Origin: Pelargonium cotyledonis
Taxonomy: Eukaryota > Streptophyta > Magnoliopsida > Geraniales > Geraniaceae
Direction: 5' to 3'
Length of the DNA stretch: 24,929 nucleotides
NCBI GenBank assembly: GCA_036897625.1
Contig: JAYMTA010000719.1
Location: 1 to 24,929 of the forward strand
Of the stretch, positions 1 to 10,716 are shown in pieces. Within the stretch, counting starts at the first letter, position 1. Each line of letters begins with the position of its first letter. The translations under genes and the position numbers were made by a program. The notes beneath the pieces are model-generated. The model saw nothing but the letters and a program-made list of their open reading frames with translations, ran no database searches and was not told the DNA's origin.

Positions 1-332
1 TCGAATCTGATCCAAAAGAAGTTTGGATTAGATGAAATCGATTTTAATTAACACATATATGTAGACACACACACACACACACACATATACATACATTCAA
101 AATCAGTTATGACAAATCGAATTTCGCATCGAATTTGAATTTATGTTTTCGAAATTCAGATTTATAAACAAAAATTTCAATCTAATCTGAAAGAAGTTCA
201 TATTTGATGGAATCGAATTTTGGTAATTAACATATACACACACACACACACATATACGTTCAAAATTAGTTGTGACGAATCAAACTTCACATCGAATTTG
301 AATTTATGTTTTCGAATTCGAATTTATATACG
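1..332. repeat. Imperfect tandem repeat (~178 bp period) with AC microsatellites
   Basis: Two diverged direct copies lie at about 1-165 and 178-332. Both run in the same order: a TCxAATCTGA-like start, an AAGAAGTT block, a TAATTAACA block, an AC dinucleotide run (about 65-84 and 236-252), a CATATAC block, TCAAAAT, and then an identical stretch reading ATCGAATTTGAATTTATG followed by TTTTCGAA. A weaker third similarity (GTGACGATTCAAATTT) follows at about 362-377. The window starts inside the array, so its full extent is unknown. The type of repeat (satellite or transposon-internal) is not recognised. Confidence 0.75.
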
Positions 333-550
333 TTAATTTAAATTCGATCTATTAAATCAATTGTGACGATTCAAATTTTTGTAGTGATTTTTTATATTAA
401 AAAAATTGTAGCGCTTATCAATTTTACAAGTAACGTTTTTTTTGGGTATAATTATTTAGATATTTATAAAAGTACAAATAATTTGACTAATTTCATTTTT
501 AAAATTTTTTGTTTTCGTTAACTAAAGATAATAACAATTGAAAAAAAAAA

Positions 551-690
551 TAATTCTCATTCTCATACTTTAATTGATCCAAACAACATTTCATGAGAAT
601 GAGAATCGAAATGGTAATGGGAATAGAAGGAATGAGAATTGGAATGAGAATCATTCCCAACTCCATCAAAATTCTAATGCAAACGCAGCC
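551..690. mobile_element. MITE-like remnant with GAATGAGAAT repeats
   Basis: The stretch is built from variants of ATTCTCATT and AATGAGAAT. ATTCTCATTCTCAT at 553-566 and ATGAGAATGAGAAT at 593-606 form a perfect 14-bp inverted repeat. The right edge carries AAACGCAGCC (681-690), whose complement GGCTGCGTTT resembles the terminal motif of many plant MITEs that contain GGAATGAGAATGGGAAT-type sequence. No matching left terminus or target-site duplication is evident, so this is probably an incomplete copy. The superfamily assignment (PIF/Harbinger- or hAT-like) is a guess. Confidence 0.45.
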
Positions 691-691
691 T

Positions 692-2710
692 AATAATATT
701 TAAGGAGAAGTTGACATTTGAAATCAATTTCAGCTCCATGATCTATATATAAGAGAATTCTCATTAGATCTCTAATTGAAATCTTGGCTCCAAAGTCATA
801 TGTGGTAGGAAAAAGAAAATAATATAATAGATTTGAAAACCTTTGCCCACAATTTATCATTTGAAAACAACATCGTGCTTGTTTCTTATGTGATTGATGA
901 TAGATGAACATTCTTTGGATTCATACTTTACAAAAGAAATTGTATTTCTTCCTACACACTTCTCTATTATGTAACTTCAGGTAGCTTAATTAGTCAAACT
1001 ACATGAAAATGACTGCTTTGTTTTATCATATCCGTGTGTAAAATCCAATACAATAGACAAAAAGTCGGCTTAAAAATATGAATTACTTGATTTTGTGACA
1101 CAATTAGCGATTCATATATTTTTTTTGTGTATGTATTAACTCGGCTTCTGCTTCTTCTTTTAATAATATATTAGTATTATTTCATTCGTTCCAAAATAAA
1201 TGTATATTTTTATGCTTTAAAAAAATTAAGAAGAAATTATTCAAGAGAAAATGTAAGTGAAATTTTACCATTAGTTTAGGATGGCATAAGTATAATTATT
1301 TGTATATGAGTATTGTTTCAAATAATTTTGTTACAATTATGCAGTTATTTTTATTAATCAATAGACAATTTCGATAATGTAGTCAATTTCACTAATTAGA
1401 GTTTAACTTGTTTTCTTAAAAGATATTTGATGTGATGAGAAGATTACATGCATAAGCAATCAATCATAACATGCCACAAAAAATGCAATAGCATTATTTA
1501 ACGATTTAGTGGTATGTTATTGTGCATAAATTTTGCATAAGATAAGAACAACAAAATTTGAAGTATTATAGTGTTTCTTTATTATTTGCTCACTCATTTT
1601 TGTACATATTTAAATATATTTTAAATATAAAATTGACAGCATAAAAAAAAAACTGTAATACACAATTTCCAATATCCTTTTAACTTGTGCATATGTAGCA
1701 CCACTTAGATAAATCATGTCCAATATATTGATTTCTTGTGATTTATAGAGTTCATTAATATTTATAAATTGTTTGATCAAACTTTTTTAATAAATTATAG
1801 CATAAGTAAAGCTTTAAATATTCTGTGCACCCTTCCCACTATCAAATAAATTAATAGTCTAAACAATTAAAACAAACAAACTTGCATCCATGATCTTATT
1901 CATAACCACAATAAAACTTTTATTTGAAATTCAGTCTAGTACTTAAATTTTGATTTTTGAATTCATTTAATAATCATTTTTATTTGAGAGATGTAGATAT
2001 AACGTACCTTTGTTTCAAATTCAAACATCTGAAAATATTTTAGACGACATAAAATGTTAACGCCATTCGCACAAAATCACGGTTCTTATATTTTCTTTTT
2101 CTACTAGATTTTGTAGGTTTAAATAATATCCTGAAATAGAGTGTAATTGGTGGCAGTTCTATAATTGTATACTAGTTTTGTTGTTGTTGGCTGTCAATTA
2201 TTACAATAAATTCTTAGGTAATGGGTCTTGAAAATGAAATCAGGCAACAAAGTTAACCTCCAAGCTTGGTAGCTACTGTCATCATATACTAGCTTTGTTT
2301 ATACGAAATATAATCATTGCAATGCTTCATTAGTCACATGATTAGGAGTTAATCTTATCATATTCTGTTTTCCAACTATATATGTCGCGGTTTGCTATAA
2401 ATTTTCAAAAACATGTAAGCGGTTTTGTTTCGCGCTCAATTTTTCATAATTTGTTCATTTGAATGAACGTTTGAGCGAAGGTATCAACTCATTTATTACA
2501 ATTAATTTTGTTTTGAATTACTTTTAAATGTTTATTGATTCTGTACACTACATTTGTTGAAAGAGGTTGAAACGGTTATCACCGCATAACAAAAAAAAAA
2601 CACATTTTTCAAAGAGAAAAATGAATACAAGTAAGAAAAAAGTTCATTAATTCAAATTACAAACATTTATTAGTTCAAAGTCAATTATTAGGATACATAA
2701 AATACATGTA
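692..2710. other. AT-rich intergenic region, no gene seen
   Basis: This is about 2 kb of AT-rich sequence with scattered stops in every frame and only very short, compositionally biased open frames. I recognise no conserved protein, RNA gene or intact transposon in it. Homopolymer A/T runs are common. Confidence 0.6.
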
Positions 2711-2714
2711 CTTT

Positions 2715-2806
2715 TTACTCACACGAGCAATGAGCTTAAGATGTTTGCTCCTCTAAATGTCTCAGATTCGAAGCTCTGTTGGTTCGCTTGTTTATAATAA
2801 AAAAAT
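2715..2806 (+). repeat. Weak SINE-like (tRNA-derived) patch
   Basis: The sequence contains GAGCAATGAGCTTAAG, then TTTGCTCCTCT and TCTCAGATTCGAAGC, and ends in an A-rich tail at about 2797-2806. The order recalls tRNA-derived plant SINEs, in which a degenerate A box precedes CTCCTCT...TCTCAGGTTCGAA (B-box-like). The B-box match is imperfect and no target-site duplication was identified, so this may be chance. Confidence 0.25.
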
Positions 2807-2989
2807 ATCACACGAATTTTTCATTTCCTAAACTATAAGGAAACATATGAGGACTATTTGGAATAAATAGAAACAAAATAATGTAGTTTAATCTTTTGAA
2901 ATTGTAGAAACACTAAACTTGAAACAAATGAAATTTTAGAGTACTAATTATTTTTGAATTTGAGGCAAATTCGACAATTAAAAGATGCC

Positions 2990-3100
2990 TACAATGTAAA
3001 ATTTAAATAATAAATTTAAAACACCTATATTTAAATTTTAAATATAACATTTCAAATTTTAAATTTTAAATTAAATTAAATTTCAATTTAAAAAAAAAAA
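2990..3100. repeat. Low-complexity A/T tract
   Basis: The stretch is made of overlapping AAATTTTAAATTTAAAT-type words, including self-complementary segments. It is a low-complexity region with no gene. The remaining sequence to about 3300 is ordinary AT-rich intergenic DNA. Confidence 0.7.
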
Positions 3101-3299
3101 TAAATTAATGTTCACAAAATCAATGTTTCATTATTTATGGTTGGCATTGAATATTGTACTCTATTCTTATCTTGTAGATGCCTCAGAACACTGATTTTGA
3201 TTGTGTTTTGTGTATTCGATATGCTCACACATATTTACTTCACCAAATTTTCATTTTCAATAGAAATGCAAATATTTTGAAAAACAAAAAGAAGTGAAA

Positions 3300-3923
3300 A
3301 ACCTTTTAAATCTGCTTTATCTTCCTATTTTGCCCCTACTCAAAACCTCATTACTCTGTTTTGTCCACCGACCTAGAGTCCCAAAACAGAGCCACCACTG
3401 TTTTGTACCCATTTTCTCCTGCTTTCCCATTACCCAAACACCTCCAATTGAATATTCTCACACCTAATAATATCAAAACGCACTTCAATTTTTAACCTTT
3501 TTAACCAATTATTTTATTTGTTCTAGAAAATTAAGAGGTAAATTTCAATAATTATAATATGAATTACAAGACAAAACAGAAACAGAACAAGACCTCTCAA
3601 CTGATGCAATTCAGACTCTGATTACGGTCCTGAGAAAACCATGGCTCTAAGCAACTAGGGACTAGCTCAATCCCAGTAGCTGGCATGTTCTTTTCTCTCC
3701 ATCATCCTCAATGTTTGCTCTTTTATCTCCACAATTAGGTCACATTTCAGCTTCTGATTGAGTGCATTTCTGGGTAAATCTTTGAATTCCAGTCTTGATT
3801 GCGGGTGAGGAGTCAGGTTCTTTGAGTGGCACTAATTTTAATGCGGCTTATGATGGTTTTCAAGACATGCTCTGTTTTTGCTTCAGACCCAAATAAAGAG
3901 ATTGATGGGTTATATAAATATTG
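3300..3923 (+). promoter_or_regulatory. Upstream/leader region of the DUF1666 gene with uORFs
   Basis: Composition shifts from very AT-rich to mixed with pyrimidine-rich patches, as in a plant promoter and 5' leader. Short upstream ATG frames are present, for example a 23-codon frame starting MVFKTCSVFASDPNKE near 3850 that ends at a TGA overlapping 3924. TATATAAATA at 3911-3920 is a good TATA candidate. If it is used, transcription would begin near 3940-3950 and the usable start codons would be those at 3966 or 4008. Confidence 0.35.
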
Positions 3924-3965
3924 ATGGGTGCTCAAAGGGGGTTTTCGATCGCTACCCATTTCATT

Positions 3966-6900
3966 ATGGTCAGTTTTGGTTCTGCTGAAAAGTTTGTGTA
4001 CCGAGAGATGGTTCTGTTTGGTGGCTCCTTCTGGGTCTCTGTCTCTGCCCTATTGCTTGTTCTGTTTGGTTTCATAAACAGAATGTTCTTCAGGTAGTCA
4101 AGGTTTTGACTTTATTGTTTTTCGCTTTCTGGGTTTGTTTATTTCCTTATTTTTTGTTTTAATTCTTCGCAGAATCCGAGAACAGCGCAACGATTCCAAA
4201 ACAGTCAGGTCAAGTAGTCCAATTAGTTCGAGATTAGTTGAGCAAAACCATGAGCCTGAACGACCAATATCTGATGTTACTGATGAAGATGAGACTCCAA
4301 ATTTCTTTTCAAAATTTCAGTTCAGGCGCTACGAAGAATTCGTTGGAAGCAATGGTGATTCTGTTTCTGGTTCCGGCACAGACACAGGCACGGCCCTTTC
4401 AAGCAGCACTAGTAAGTATGAGTTCTTATCTGGAAAGGCCTTTGGTGTTTTCATGGAGGAACCAGAAGCTACGAGCTTCACTGTCAAAGAACTCTATGCT
4501 GATTCCGACAACGGTTCCTATAAAGTTTTGTCTGATAAGAAACAGAAGTCAGAAGTAGAAGCTTTTCATGTAGAAACCCCACAAGAACAACAATCTGTTG
4601 ATGTGGTGGAGAAGCTGCCTAATTTTCCAAGCGATCAAGATATTTCCGAAAATGACTCCAATTCTATTGTTTCAAATAGTGATGGATTTTTGTCTGATGG
4701 AGATTTTGAGAAGACAGAATCGGAAGATATTATTAGTAATGTTGAGGATTCAGAAATTGAAAACATCAGTAATGATGTTTTAGAATCAGACATTCCCGAG
4801 ATTGTTTTTCATGATGAATTGAGTGGCAAAGACAATGATGCAAGTCATAATTTAGATAACAATTCTGGGAAATCCAAAGCTCGAGATTCTGAGGATTGCA
4901 CCGGGTTCGAGTCCTTGTGGGAGCACCAAGACTTGATAGAACAGCTCAAGATGGAGCTGAAGAAGGTGAGGGCCACAGGGCTGCCCACAATCATGGAAGA
5001 ATCCGAGTCTCCGAAGATGATGGAGGATTTGAAGCCATGGAAGATCGAAGAAAAGTTACAGCACCATGACACAATGAGTGAGCTTCACAAATTCTACAAA
5101 AGCTACAGAGAGAGGATGAGGAAATTTGACATCTTCAACTACCAGAAGATGTATGCAATAAGTCAGTTCGGTACCAAACACCACTTTTTATCACTAATCA
5201 AAATTTTGGGTTACTTTCAAGTTATTGCATTTTCTCAATTTCTGCTTCCTCTACCCATTTTGTTTGGTTTCTTCATGTCCATCATTCATTTCAACTGATA
5301 TGAATTACACAACCTACCATTGCCTGTTTCTTTTCAGACAAGAGCCATTCAGGACCCACTTTATCTAGTTAGTCTGGTTTTTTTAGAAGCATGAACCAAA
5401 TCAAAATCTTGAGCAGGACACTCCCATTCTTGATATGAGTTAGTGGAAACATCACTTCCCTTCCTTTTTTTTCTGGTTTTCCGCAATATTTTCAGGAGTG
5501 CCTTCTGATGTGTATGCTATTATCTTTTCAATACTTTTGTATATTATTTGAAAGCTTGAGTCTTGATTTGTATAGGTAGCTGGTTAACAATGCAACATCC
5601 GTGCTTTTTAATGCCATCCAACTAACCTCAGCTTTCTGGTCATCTCCATTAAACACACTACCTTATAATGGAATGGCTTTACCTAAAAATTTCATTTCTT
5701 CTCAGCTTCTAAATTAATGTAATTCATTGTTTCTAATTGAACAAGACTGCAATGAAAGCTGTGTGTATTAAAAATGTTGATTTCCATGCAATCAATATGA
5801 CTTTCTTGGCTATGCTAAACTATAGGTGGTCAATTATTGGTCCTATTTTGTATCTAAAATGATGCTGTAATTGTCATAAACAAATGGCCCTACTAGTTTA
5901 CTGATGTATTCGGTTTGTTTTGCTGACAATCCAGTAGGTTTTCTGCAGTCAAAAGACCCTCTCCAATCGATATCGATTGCAAAATCACCCATTGAATCTC
6001 TTATATCTGAGAGCTTCCGGATGTGCAAGCTCAAGAAATCCAAACCCGACCCAATGATTAAGTTCACGAGAGAGTTGCATAGTGATTTGGAAATGGTGTA
6101 TGTTGGGCAGTTGTGCCTTTCTTGGGAGTTTCTTCACTGGCAATATGAGAAGACCTTGGAGCTGTGGGAATCTGATCCCCACGGGATCCGCCGGTACAAT
6201 GAAATTGCTGGAGAGTTTCAGCAGTTCCAAGTGTTGATGCAAAGATTCGTAGAAAACGAACGCTTTGAAGGGCCTAGAGTCCAAAACTATGTCAAGAATC
6301 GTTGCATCTTGCGCAATCTTCTTCAAGTTCCTGTGATTAGAGGTGAGGATTTCAAAGATTCACCTACTGCCTCATCTTGGTATACTGATTAAAAGATTGT
6401 TCGGTCTTGCAGAGGACAGCTTGAAGGATACGAGGAAGGCAAGAGGAGGGAAACGCGATGATGCGATCACAAGTGATACACTCGTGGAAATCATGGAAGA
6501 ATCTATCAGAATATTTTGGCGTTTTGTTCGAGCTGACAAAGATACAAATAGCGGGATGCCAATCGTCCGGAGGGAAAATCAGGTAGAAGTGCAAGGTCCT
6601 GCTGACAAGAAGCTTTTGTTGGAGCTTCGAACAAATCTTCAAAAGGTTAGCTTTCTTGGTATTCTTGTAACACACTCACAACAACCAGTATCACATTTAG
6701 CTTATTTGCTTGAATATGCAGAAGGAGAGGAAGCTTAAGGACATATTGAGGAGTGGAAATTGCATACTGAGGAGGTTTCAGAGGCATCAAGAGGACAGTT
6801 CAGAGCAAGTCCTCTACTTCTTCTCCCAGGTGGACATGAAGCTGGTGGCAAGGGTTCTGAACATGTCAAGAATCACAACCGACCAACTGTTATGGTGTCA

Positions 6901-6976
6901 CAACAAATTAAGCAAGATTAGTTTTGTTAATCGGAAGATTAATGTTGAACCTTCCTTCTTGCTGTTTCCTTGCTGA
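3966..6976 (+). CDS. DUF1666 family protein (often labelled 'ribosomal protein L34Ae')
   Basis: This is a five-exon gene: 3966-4093, 4173-5161, 5938-6342, 6413-6645 and 6722-6976 (669 aa from 3966). All introns are GT-AG and all junctions keep the frame. ATGs at 3924, 3966 and 4008 are in the same open frame; the TATA-like TATATAAATA at 3911 argues against 3924. The N-terminus (SFWVSVSALLLVLFGFI) is hydrophobic, probably a membrane anchor or signal. An acidic, Ser-rich low-complexity middle follows (exon 2). The conserved DUF1666 core starts near FESLWEHQDLIEQLKMELKK and continues with FDIFNYQKMYAI, SKDPLQSI, LCLSWEFLHWQYEKTLE, RNLLQVPVIRED and EIMEESIRIFWRFVRADKD, then a Lys/Arg-rich end. 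The function is not established. The 'ribosomal protein L34Ae' label is a database convention, and I see nothing ribosomal in it. Family recognition is confident; the exact start and the exon 2/3 junction (AA|GTCAGT to TAG|GTTTTC) are less so. Confidence 0.85.
5162..5937 (+). other. Intron 2 of the DUF1666 gene
   Basis: This 776-bp AT-rich segment lies between two in-frame coding blocks. The inferred donor is A|GTCAGT at 5162 and the acceptor CAGTAG at 5932-5937; joining them gives MYAIS-FLQSKDPLQ, which continues the conserved core. The open frame that runs past the donor to 5298 loses all similarity and ends at a stop, as expected for read-through into an intron. No other feature was seen. 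Confidence 0.65.
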
Positions 6977-7079
6977 TTATATCATCAGATGTCAATGTAT
7001 ATCAACTCCATGCATAGATCCATGTGACATAAATTAGGATTTTTTTGATGAATACTTGGTATTTTGTCATTGCTTAATT

Positions 7080-7127
7080 AGCCCAAACTCTTAGCCCAAC
7101 AAGTGGTACTTGTATAAAACCCTAAAC
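7080..7127 (+). promoter_or_regulatory. Site II + TATA + telo-box promoter upstream of F-box copy 1
   Basis: AGCCCA (the reverse of the site II element TGGGCT) occurs at 7080-7085 and 7093-7098. TATAAAA is at 7113-7119 and overlaps the telo-box AAACCCTAA at 7117-7125. This combination is characteristic of plant growth-related and housekeeping promoters bound by TCP and telo-box factors. It lies about 80-130 bp before the ATG of the broken F-box copy. The equivalent positions upstream of the intact copy have lost the TATA and the telo-box. Confidence 0.6.
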
Positions 7128-7208
7128 CCCCATCCAAAATATCAGTATAGTATAGCTAACAATTTACTTGTCCATCAAGCTTCTCTCTTCTTCAGCAACC
7201 TCCGATCA

Positions 7209-8411
7209 ATGGAGTACAGCGACGCACACCCTCATTGGTCTGGCCTTCCCCAAGATCTCTTGTCCAACATCGCCAAACGCTGCGAATCTCGAATCCACCT
7301 TCTCTGCTTTCGTGCTGTCTGCAAAACCTGGCGATCCTCCATCCCTTCCCCTTTATCCAACCCTTCTTCTTCTCTGAAACTCCCATTCCCAATCGAGGCC
7401 ACCCCTAATTCGAATCTCCGGCAGCAGGCTCACTTCACTCTCACCCACACCACCATTTACAGTTTGCAGCCTCTCACCAAGATCACCAACTCCTGGAACA
7501 CCACCAAGACCTGGATTGTTAGGCTTGAGGAAGATTCTTCACGCCCCGGAAAGGTCCGTCTCAGAGACCCTCTCTCGACGACCTTCTGGGATGGTTCCCC
7601 CAAAGGATGCCCTAAATCCTTGAATATGCTGGACTATCGGGTCCCCGAGATAGCCCAGGCCTATGAGCTCAATGTTGCTGGCGCTGTGTCAGCTCCTCGT
7701 CCTAAAAAAGTCACTGGGGCTAATCTTAACGGTTGATTTACTGTTATGACTCTATCAATTCGTGCAAAATTGGCTGTTTGGAGAGTGGGAGATGAGAAGT
7801 GGACTGTGGTTGATGATGTTTGTGATAGTAGATGTAATGGCAGAGGACGTTTTATAGATATTGCTTATCACAACGGAAAGTTCTATGCGGTGGAGTTTCA
7901 GGGTAGAGGAAGGACTGTTGCTGTTGATTCTTCTCTGAAGATGATTGAAGTTGTGCCTAGATCGCCTCATCAATTTCCCAATGGTGATCCTCTGTTGGTG
8001 GAATCCTTTGGAGTTTTGTTTTTAATACTCAAGTACACGAGGGATCTGGAGGAGTATTATGGTGTGTGTGATGATCAGAATGATCTTCCTTACTGTAAGT
8101 CCAATGTTTATAGGATGAATGAGGAGAATCAATGGGTTTTGCTACATAAATTGGGTGATAAGGTGTTTTTTCTCGGTCAGGATTGCAACTTTGTGTTTCT
8201 GCTTGTGACTTCCCGGGCTGCAGACCTAGTTGCATGTATATCCGTGGTGTCAGTTATGATGATACAAGTGATGAAGATGATGATGAATTTGGTTTTTACC
8301 CGGGCTACGATGTTGGTATCTTTGATTTCGAAAATGATGCTTTTGAGAAACCATGCCAGACTGATTGTAAGCTTTTTTTGGCCTCCGCCAACTTGGCTGA
8401 TTAAAGCCTAA
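7209..8411 (+). pseudogene. F-box/DUF295 (SKIP23-like) pseudogene, tandem copy 1
   Basis: This is a diverged duplicate of the intact gene at 11159-12463, alignable over almost its whole length. It begins MEYSDAHPHWSGLPQDLL (F-box) and remains readable to 7733. There a TGA (7734-7736) replaces the TGT cysteine codon of copy 2. The original frame resumes (FTVMTLSIR...) until about 8190-8192, where one T is missing from the run before GTGTTTCTGC, giving a -1 shift. A 7-T run at 8373-8379 (6 T in copy 2) shifts the frame again near the end. Copy 2's acidic run and the following segment are mostly missing. Three independent lesions make a full-length F-box protein impossible. A truncated product with the F-box and the first ~175 residues could still be made, so silence is not proven. 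SKIP23-type proteins are thought to be substrate adaptors of SCF ubiquitin ligases. Confidence 0.88.
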
Positions 8412-9607
8412 TCCTCCTTCTCCTGAATGTATGTTCTGCACACTCTTACTAATTAATTTTTTATGGATCATGATGTTTAATTTTTTTCTTGTCCTGTTTT
8501 TCTATAACTATTTTTGGATATGAAACTAATATGCATAATGTTTCCTGAAGTCTTGTGACTAGCTGGTTGCATTGCCAATTCGTCATGCAGATCTAGGCAC
8601 CCTTACTATTTTGATGAAATACTTAATCTGATTTTATATGAACTGTTTGTTTTTGTGGTTGGTTACTTGGATTGTATAGAGCGCCTACCATTTCAGAATC
8701 AAATGAAATATAGGATTGGTACATCTCATAATAAAGTAGTTTAATTTGCTCCATAGAATAAGCCTTAACCTAGCTAGGCCTGTTTACTATTTGATTTTAA
8801 GTGAACTCTTGTCTCTTGTCTATTCTACTTATCTACTATCAAACTACAGTACTACAGTGATATTAACATCATTCAATATTCTCTTCAACTCAGAAAGTAA
8901 AGTTTTGTTTTTTGGAAATTATCTCATTTCAATGTTATTATATATGATCTTTTATCGCCCCCCACCCCCCCCTGACTTGGATAAAACATTACTATAATTG
9001 TTCTTGATGCTGAATGTAGGTAGGCGCTTGTCGTGTTTCTTTTTGTTGAAAGCCTTGAGATATTAAACTAGCCTCCAGCAGTCCTTTTGACAGTAGCTTT
9101 ACTGTTGTTCATCATGTTGTAAGTTAGAGTATTGATATGCAGGTTTAGGGAACCTTATTTTGGCAGTGGTACTAATACTTCCTTTATTAGGAAATAGAGC
9201 TATTTTCCTTGGCTATCTTTCACTCTGGTATGATAAACTGTATGCTTTTTTGACAAGGTTCTTAGAGTATTGAATAGCAGAATTGAGAATGATTATTGGG
9301 TTTGGGCGCTTGGCACATTAGTTATTATTGATTAAGTGTGAAGACATGCATACAAACTGATCTGATGAAACAGTGCAATTCTCACAACTTCATTAGTTTT
9401 TCATTGTTTCATTTGCTTCATTGTCATGCTGGGATAGATTTAATTGCCTCTGGCACATTTCATTATGAAGTTATATGCTGTTTTGTTTTTTATAATCAGT
9501 CTGTTTCGCTTACCACCATGGTTTATGTTCTTTCTCGCACTTTCTTGTATTTTCATGATTGATTTGTGTTCTCAACTAGAATCTTATTAACTTACTTTTA
9601 TCTACAG
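8412..9607 (+). other. 3' flank of F-box copy 1, probable 3'-UTR intron
   Basis: No coding region is seen. The first ~150 bp, the block at about 8690-9030 and the block at about 9520-9607 match the 3' flank of copy 2 (12464-13426). Both copies keep a GTATGT donor-like site just after the stop (8429 here) and a TTTTATCTACAG acceptor-like site (9596-9607), which suggests an ancestral 3'-UTR intron. The segment at about 9040-9515 has no counterpart in copy 2. A C-rich run (6 C, A, 8 C) is at 8958-8972. Confidence 0.5.
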
Positions 9608-9706
9608 AAATGATGAAGACTTCACTTAAGAAAGGGGAAGTTCTATCAAGTCCTTATCAAGCCGAAGACCGAGATGTAGCTCTTTAGTGGAGAAAAGAAA
9701 CTAGAG
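9608..9706 (+). other. Conserved terminal (3'-UTR) exon candidate, copy 1
   Basis: This ~100-bp block reads GATGAAGACTT..., AGTTCTATCAAGTCCTTATC, AAGCCGAAGA and TTTAGTGGAGAAAAGAAACT. It is strongly similar to 13427-13525 downstream of copy 2, and the similarity stops just beyond it. It follows an acceptor-like CTACAG in both copies. I infer the last noncoding exon of the ancestral F-box transcript; it marks the right edge of the duplicated unit. Confidence 0.5.
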
Positions 9707-10316
9707 TTGAAGATCAAGCCAAACCATGGACGGATGAGGTTACAAATTTCAACTACATTCGCAACATGCATTGTCGTTCTAGTCCCTTCATCAGCCACCA
9801 AGTTAACAACAAATTGGGTTTCAAGCACATGTTCTTATATCTTCTTCCAACCTCTAGTTGCAAACTCCCAGTTTTGATATTTTTAAATTCTTCTTAGATC
9901 AACTTCACAGAATTCATGATAATTGTTCGTCTTGTTGTATCTAAGAGTTAGAACTTTCATCTTTAATCAATGGTATACAACCTTCAAGCCTGCTACTGTT
10001 AGTTTGTGTTTTTATGGAAAAAGATGAACAATTAACTACTAATAAATAAATGGGTTAAAATTTGAGTGGTGAGTAGATATAAGAATCTATAGTTTATGAG
10101 CTGAGACACAGTGGCTTAGAAACTTGTTTCTCTGTTTATAGTAAGTTGTTAAATATATGTGATCTAATTTAATAATGTAGATGTTCGGAAGACACACTTG
10201 GGGCTTGTATGAGTTTCCTACTTTAATTGATAAATGAGGTAAAATGTTTGTTGAAAAACAATTTTGAATTATGAGTTTGTTTGTAAAGTTGTAAACAATT
10301 GTTTGATGAACAAATG
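9707..10316. other. Unduplicated spacer, no gene seen
   Basis: This is AT-rich sequence between the two duplicated units. No coding potential, RNA gene or repeat was recognised; the short open frame on the minus strand (9646-9828) has no recognisable motifs and overlaps the conserved 3' block. Confidence 0.5.
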
Positions 10317-10325
10317 AAAAAATTA

Positions 10326-10707
10326 AGGTAAAAAACTCAATTTGATCACCGAACTATGGTGTTTTAACTTGATTTGGTTCCTAAACTTTTTAAAACTAAA
10401 ATTCGTTCCTGAATTCTCGTGTTTTTGACCCAGTTTAGACGATTAACTTTCAATTGATCCAAAATGGTCCCTGAACTTTCAAATATTGACCCAATTTGGT
10501 CAAAGACTTTTGATATAAACCTTAATGATAATGACTACATTGGGTTAATATGTGAAAGTTGAGGGACCATTTCGGGTCATTTGAAAGGTCAAGGACCAAA
10601 TTTGGTCAAAACACGAAAGTTCAGGAACTATTTTTAGTTAAAAGAAGTTCAATAACTAAATTAGGTCAAAACATCAAAGTTCGGGGACCATATTGGGTCA
10701 TTTACCC
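10326..10707. mobile_element. Mutator-type MITE with long terminal inverted repeats
   Basis: This is a 382-bp non-coding element. Its left arm reads AGGTAAAAAACTCAATTTG then ATCACCGAACT. The complement of the right end reads GGGTAAATGACCCAATATGG then TCCCCGAACT. The two arms remain complementary for most of the element through repeated GGTCCCTGAACTTT / GACCAAATTTGGTC words. It is flanked by AAAAAATTA (10317-10325) and AAAAAATAA (10708-10716), a 9-bp direct repeat with one mismatch, as expected for Mutator-like insertion. Elements with 'ATGGTCCCTGAACTTT' words are a common non-autonomous repeat type in eudicots. It encodes no transposase. Confidence 0.82.
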
Positions 10708-10716
10708 AAAAAATAA

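Noticed and set aside
690..911. 73-codon minus-strand open frame
   Set aside because: AT-rich composition, no recognisable motif, next to a repeat; likely chance.
5162..5298. Continuation of DUF1666 exon 2 to the stop at 5298 as a truncated protein
   Set aside because: The conserved core resumes exactly in frame at 5938; the tail looks like intron read-through. Intron retention could still make it as a minor form.
8183..8404. Independent small acidic protein (73 aa)
   Set aside because: It is the frameshifted C-terminal portion of F-box copy 1, not a separate gene.
8958..8972. C-rich tract as an i-motif/G-quadruplex regulator
   Set aside because: Only two C-runs, so no four-run quadruplex; absent from copy 2; most likely homopolymer expansion.
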